Below are positions 59,806 through 64,000 of a DNA stretch of 64,000 bases, piece by piece (positions within the stretch are counted from its first letter, which is position 1; each line of letters begins with the position of its first letter). The notes beneath the pieces are model-generated. The model ran no database searches and was not told where the DNA came from. It worked only from the letters and a program-made list of their open reading frames with translations. The position numbers and the translations under genes were made by a program. Origin of the DNA: Clitoria ternatea (Eukaryota; Streptophyta; Magnoliopsida; Fabales; Fabaceae); NCBI GenBank assembly GCA_037962975.1, contig CM075670.1:85811501-85875500 (forward strand). Direction: 5' to 3'.

Positions 59806-59818
59806 AGTAGTGACATAT

Positions 59819-60250
59819 TATTTATAATCAAGCTGATCTACCTTTCAATTTGATTGAATTAGAGTTTTCATGATATGTTGGCAGTTGTTGGAAAATTTGG
59901 ACCTCATTTGCCTTCTCCTAGCTTTTGCAATATCGCAATGCCACTTCTCTAAAGGAGATGGATTATATGAAAGAGTTGAGGAAGGACAATGAAGAGTAGT
60001 GGGATAAGTTTGACTGCTCTATTATGTCTAATACATGGACTAATAGAAAGCAAAGGTCTATCATCAATTTTTTGGTGAACTCTAGAGCTAGGACTATGTC
60101 TACAAGAGTATGGATGCTTTAAATTTTGTGAAGACTAGGGAGAAGTTGTTTCACTATCTTGAAGCCATTGTGGAGGATGTTATACCGGGGAATCCAAGTC
60201 ATAATAGATAATTATAACTACTACATTTATGTTGGGAAATTGTTATAGGA
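59819..60250 (+). pseudogene. hAT-type transposase fragment (DUF659 region)
   Basis: The reading starts right after the CACTA-2 target duplication with LPFNLIELEF, then GKFGPHLPSPS, a PLL...KELRKDNEE stretch and FDCSIMSNTWTNRKQRSIIN followed by FLVNS. That is the SDGWTD region of DUF659 hAT transposases, with the Asp-Gly positions changed to Asn-Thr. KLFHYLEAIVEDVIPGN follows after a frameshift. The usual VVTDNASN block has decayed to NPSHNR. The BED finger and the hATC dimerisation domain are absent. CACTA-2 borders it on the left and element I on the right. Confidence 0.82.
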
Positions 60251-60536
60251 GAAGTATGTAACAACCCTAATTTTTTAGAATAGGAAACCAGACCCTCGGG
60301 ACTCTAAGGATACCTTGTTGAGCTTTTGGTAAGAAGCTTGAGGCTTCGGCCTGTTCCCTGAATAGTTTAGAATGAGAACAATAAGGATAAACAGAGCTTA
60401 ACATGAAATATAAGAATACCGAGAGAATGTAACAAGTGAGAGAAGCAGTGATAAGAAAACAATAATGACAACGTCCAACAGTATTGTTTAATAATACGTT
60501 AACAATGATTATTTTGAGTAATGATTAATTGATAAT

Positions 60537-63500
60537 TGTAACATCCTAGGTTATTTTTGCATTTATTTTTATTCAAACGATTACATCTTACAATAAATTT
60601 TTTTCTTTTCTTGAAAGTTAATCGATATTTAGTGAAAAGCATTTATTTTTACTGACTTATTCAAGTGACAGCAGTCACAGTTAGATTAATTAAATGAGGC
60701 CTAGAAAAGAAAAGCAAGTTAATTTAAGCACAACGGATGGGAGAAAGGGAATCAGGGCTTCTCGCTTGAGCGAGGCCCCTGTTCGCCCGCGGTTGTAACC
60801 GGGCTTTGTGAATTGGTAAGCGCACCAATCGTTTGTAGTTTTCGAAATTTAGATATCGTTCCACTGGGATTGAAAGTCCAATAACAACAGTAATCTTCTA
60901 CTTACTATGGTAAATATGAAGGAAATTATGAACAAAAGAATGATTTATGTACAGTTTATACAATATTCACAAGATAGCATGGTTGAGTGATTCATAGGAT
61001 AAAAAGAAAATAAAATCTATCTAAAAAGTTGAGTTGTAACCTAGAATAGGTAAGATACTTGAGATAAACACAGATAAACAAATTATGTTGGAAATTGGAT
61101 CCCTAATCTAGAATAACAATGAGGAACTCAAAACATGCATGTTTAATCATCAAGTTTCATGTCATTGCAGCTTAAAATCATTATAACCGATCCCTCCGTA
61201 AAGTCCGATCCCTCGTGAGCTTTCTCAGTAAAAACTTGCATTAAGACCTGGCCTTATGGCAACAATGGTTAACAACCCCTATAGAATTGAGATACCAAGG
61301 GTATTCCAACTTTTTACTTTCGTCAAAACAAGTTTCAATACGGCATAAATAATCATTCTCCCATTTGACATTTACACTAATAAAACCAGTTTCGATACAC
61401 ATGAAAATCATTCTCCCGTTTGACGTTCATATTAATAAAAGGTTGAAATACTAACATGGACTTGAATCATAAACATGCAGAGGTCGAATTCACAACATTA
61501 TACTCAATAGATTAGTTCACCAATTCCAACATAAACAGATTAGTTACACATGGTAGAAGTAAAAATAACACTTACAGAGCTTGACATTACGAAGAAGATG
61601 ATGGAAACTTCACGATACAACGATCACAATACACCGAAACACACTCAAGTATCTAGAAAACTACTCTAGAACTACAACTCATAAAAGAAGTACTCAAAGT
61701 CGAGCACAAGAGAGAAGAGAAGAGAAGTGTATGGAATGGGATGCTATGAATGGTGTTGGATGGCCCTATTTATAGGGCTGAGCAAGGGTGCTGACGCTAC
61801 GCGTCCCTGTGACGCTACGCGTCAGATCCCTGACTCAGCCTCCATTAAACACTTGATAATGGCCACTTTCAATAATTAATCTTGATCATGCCTGGCCACT
61901 TGGACATGTTTCCACGAGTTTTGGCCAGTTATGCTGATTGGGGTGGCCCTTGGGCTGAGTGGAGTGCCCATTATTGGGTCCAAGTGGGGTGGTTGGCCAA
62001 AAGTAGGAGTGGAGACCACGCAGCACTGACGCTACGCGTGGCTGTGATGCGTAGCGTCAGCATCAAAAGTAGCTCTTGATGCTACGCATGGGGTGAGGCT
62101 ACGCGTCAGCTCCTCCAGTGTAATTTTCTCTTGATTTCTTAACTTTTTCACTGCAAAACTAGAGAAAATTGATCAAGGGCAGATTATTTTCAACAACACT
62201 CATTTATTGAATTTAAATCCTAATTTTCTAACAAATTAAACTAATTTTTATGAATTTTATGAAATTTTTATGTAAGATTTTATTGAAAATTTGAGGACTA
62301 ACAGCCCCTACTCGTCTAAGCGAGATTCCGGACTCTCACTTAAACGAGGTTTCTATTCGCTTGAGCGAATACCTTTCACACACCGGATTAGATAAGACAT
62401 ACAAACGGACTCCCGCAAGTCTCACCCTAAAAATGATTCTGTTGATCAAAGGTTTGTCATAGCTACCACAACAACATAAGTAAATGACAGTAATGTATTT
62501 TAAAATGTAGATTTGCATTCGTCCGGTCTTGATTAAACACAACTAATTAGTAATACTTGGAAGTTCTCATACACATATATAACCCTATAGAGAGTCACTC
62601 AAAGTCACTCAGACCCTGGCACCGTTCTCCCCCTTGGCGCGACTCCATGGCTCTTTCCCCCTCCCTGTCTCTGGTTACTAAAAAAAAAGGGCAAGGGTGA
62701 GTGTTTGGCATTGTAATTAATATAGAATGGAACTTAACAAATATACATGCATATTTATACATACACATCAAGCATCACTTGTAAGTAAGCATACCGAAAC
62801 ATAGTGTATTACATACAGTAACTATGTTAAACCAACCATACAATTCCATCATATTCATCACGATCACAACTGACTCTCATACAATTTGACTCCTAGTATC
62901 CAGATACTAAAGGATTGGCCTTCAGCTGGGGGTCCTACTTGACACCCCGTGAACCCTTCTTAGTTCACCGAGTCCTGCTTGACTCTCCACCTCGACCACT
63001 GGGTCCTACTTGACCACTGGGTAGCTCAACTGGGCACGAAAACCACGGGAGCCGGAAATGAGGGGCTATCATATATCGTCGACCATCCCACACCACATAG
63101 TCATTCAACAGTTTACCTTTCACATAATAATATCAATTCCTCATCACTCGATTAGCCTGCTTGCTAACCCGTCGTCACATAACACTGATCATTTCAACAT
63201 TAGATATCACAAGATCATAACATGATAACTCAACCACACCAGATCTTCCACTAATTAATGAACCCAGTCACACATGCACAAGCATAAACACACAACTACG
63301 TTTAGCAACATTTTCCTTAACCTGTTTACATTACCTCAATGACCTGAATAAGAAGCGAGTCCTATTCTAATTAATTATAACCCGAACACCCCCCTTACAT
63401 TGGTTCCACGCTTCGATGATCTGCTCTCTGTGTCGATTCCTTCCTCTAAGCACTGGTTTTGCAGTCTCAACTCCGTCACTCAGTCTTCTGTTGCTTAACC

Positions 63501-64000
63501 TACTACCTACGGATCATAAAGTACAGCTCGTCACTTCAACGCCCTTAGTTCATGGACTGCATTTGTGCTCACACTCACCGGAGGAGTGGAGAACAGCCAC
63601 GAATATAGCTATGCATGGCTTTAAACCACTAAAGAATAAAAGGAATAAGGGAATCATAATTGGAACGGATCAGTAGACTCACCTTGAAGCCTCGATCACA
63701 GGAATAGGAATAAATTGAAGTTTGGACACAAATGGAGTCCCTCTCCAGCGCATGCAACTCAGCGTTAAGAGAGGAGAAAAACGAAAGTGAAGGAACAGAC
63801 CAACAGCAAAGGTAGCTTGTAAATAATGAAGAGGGAAGGAAGAGAATTTCCTTATATATATATAGCTCATGGGCAAGATCGTCTTTTCCTTTATTTTATT
63901 TGTATTCTTACTAAATTTAATCAATTTCACTATATTAAATTATTGCATAGTTATCAAATCAATTACACGTATTTATTCCCTCAACGTTTAATTATTCACA
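60537..64000 (-). mobile_element. Element E: LTR of the solo-LTR-D family, truncated by the window edge
   Basis: Starts TGTAACATCCTAGG. The block 62893-63100 (cagctgggggtcctac, gaacccttcttagttcacc, gtagctcaactggg) aligns with 12592-12790 in solo LTR D in the same orientation. TCGCTTGAGCGA palindromes occur at 60757 and 62316-62370. A TATATATATAAGG-like box on the minus strand near 63853-63866 suggests minus-strand sense. Element H is nested at 60794-62303. The right end is outside the window. Confidence 0.75.
60794..62303 (-). mobile_element. Insertion H (1510 bp), second copy of the G family, opposite strand
   Basis: The reverse complement aligns with 57455-59009 nearly throughout. It covers the TGTTAGTCCTCAAATTT start, the TATAAATA box (61767-61774 on the minus strand), the run of phrases around 58300-58700, and the end at ctacaaacgattggtgcgctt. 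After that point the two copies differ. The flanks (GCGGT on the left, GCCCC on the right) do not give a clear target duplication. Palindromes of the TGACGCTACGCGTCA type lie at 61792-61834 and 62026-62110. No gene is recognised. Confidence 0.75.

Larger units (their letters stand above)
43142..59812 (+). mobile_element. CACTA-2: CACTA/EnSpm element (16.7 kb with inserts, about 8.2 kb alone)
   Basis: Both ends read CACTACTAAAAAACC inward, with target duplication ACA (43139-43141 and 59813-59815). Subterminal arrays of degraded GCGACGG-type motifs lie at both ends. It carries a TNP2-like pseudogene and a Transposase_24-like pseudogene in that order. Element F (with solo LTR B inside) interrupts the second gene at 50082, and insertion G interrupts it after 57423. 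It is closely related to CACTA-1, which serves as an uninterrupted reference for both insertion points. It once was autonomous in type, but all its genes are now broken. Confidence 0.93.
60257..64000. mobile_element. Element I: LTR-type start, cut by the window edge and by element E
   Basis: TGTAACAACCCTAATTTTTTAG follows the hAT fragment and resembles LTR starts of the gypsy type seen elsewhere in this window. Only 60257-60536 is I itself. Element E begins at 60537, so I is presumed to resume beyond the window. No target duplication can be checked. Confidence 0.45.

Noticed and set aside
60794..62303. GCGGT/GCCCC as target duplication for insertion H
   Set aside because: Only the first two bases agree. 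A shifted alternative (GCCCG/GCCCC) would break the TG end, so I left it unassigned.

Overview
The window is intergenic DNA of a plant nuclear genome made almost entirely of nested transposable elements. I see no convincing host gene and no rRNA, tRNA or CRISPR array. Plant origin follows from plant-type Ty1/copia (Sirevirus-like), Ty3/gypsy (Tekay-like and Tat-like), CACTA/EnSpm, hAT and Helitron sequences. A legume (Vigna, Phaseolus or Glycine relatives) is my best guess, from the style of the palindrome-rich LTRs, but this window does not prove it.

Layout from left to right. 1-1954 is the 3' end of a Sirevirus-like element: internal tail with repeated polypurine tracts, then a complete LTR. 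2044-3120 is a decayed copia RT/RNase H. 3378-10802 is a solo LTR (C) interrupted by a second solo LTR (A, 4124-7848). 11003-14562 is a third solo LTR (D). 15130-16660 is a decayed Helitron Rep gene on the minus strand. 18005-42524 is a complete Tat-like, probably non-autonomous element with 5-bp target duplications (TSDs) and short LTRs. Its gag is split by CACTA-1 (18365-24588), and its central tandem repeat is split by a minus-strand Tekay-like chromovirus (26482-38519). One Tekay LTR is in turn split by a Sirevirus-like solo LTR (35986-37366). The Tat-like element also carries an antisense gene (38990-41141). 43142-59812 is CACTA-2, which contains TNP2-like and Transposase_24-like pseudogenes, an LTR-like element (F, 50082-56934) that itself contains a solo LTR (B, 51296-55781), and a 1.55-kb LTR-like insertion (G, 57455-59009). 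A hAT transposase fragment follows. From 60257 to the right edge there are three nested LTR-type elements (I, E, H), of which I and E run off the window.

Many boundaries were placed at base resolution because the TSDs can be read: CTAAG, CCTTA, CATTC, GTATT, ATT, GAGGT, ACA, TTTGC and GCTAT. These give a relative order of insertion.

The most interesting signal is not a gene. Several unrelated element families carry arrays of short CpG-containing motifs, mostly palindromes, at strikingly regular spacing. Two diverged Sirevirus-like LTRs share an AATCGATT core spaced alternately about 30 and 21 bp, although their flanking bases differ. CACTA-1 has hairpin-forming GCGACGG/CCGTCGC motifs at a 41-bp period at one end and about 36.6 bp at the other. 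The A/B solo LTRs carry dozens of CCGAGTG heptamers often 23-26 bp apart. Other LTRs carry TCGCTTGAGCGA or TGACGCTACGCGTCA palindromes. I infer phased protein-binding platforms, possibly for element-encoded or silencing-related DNA-binding proteins. The spacing is seen directly; the function is not.
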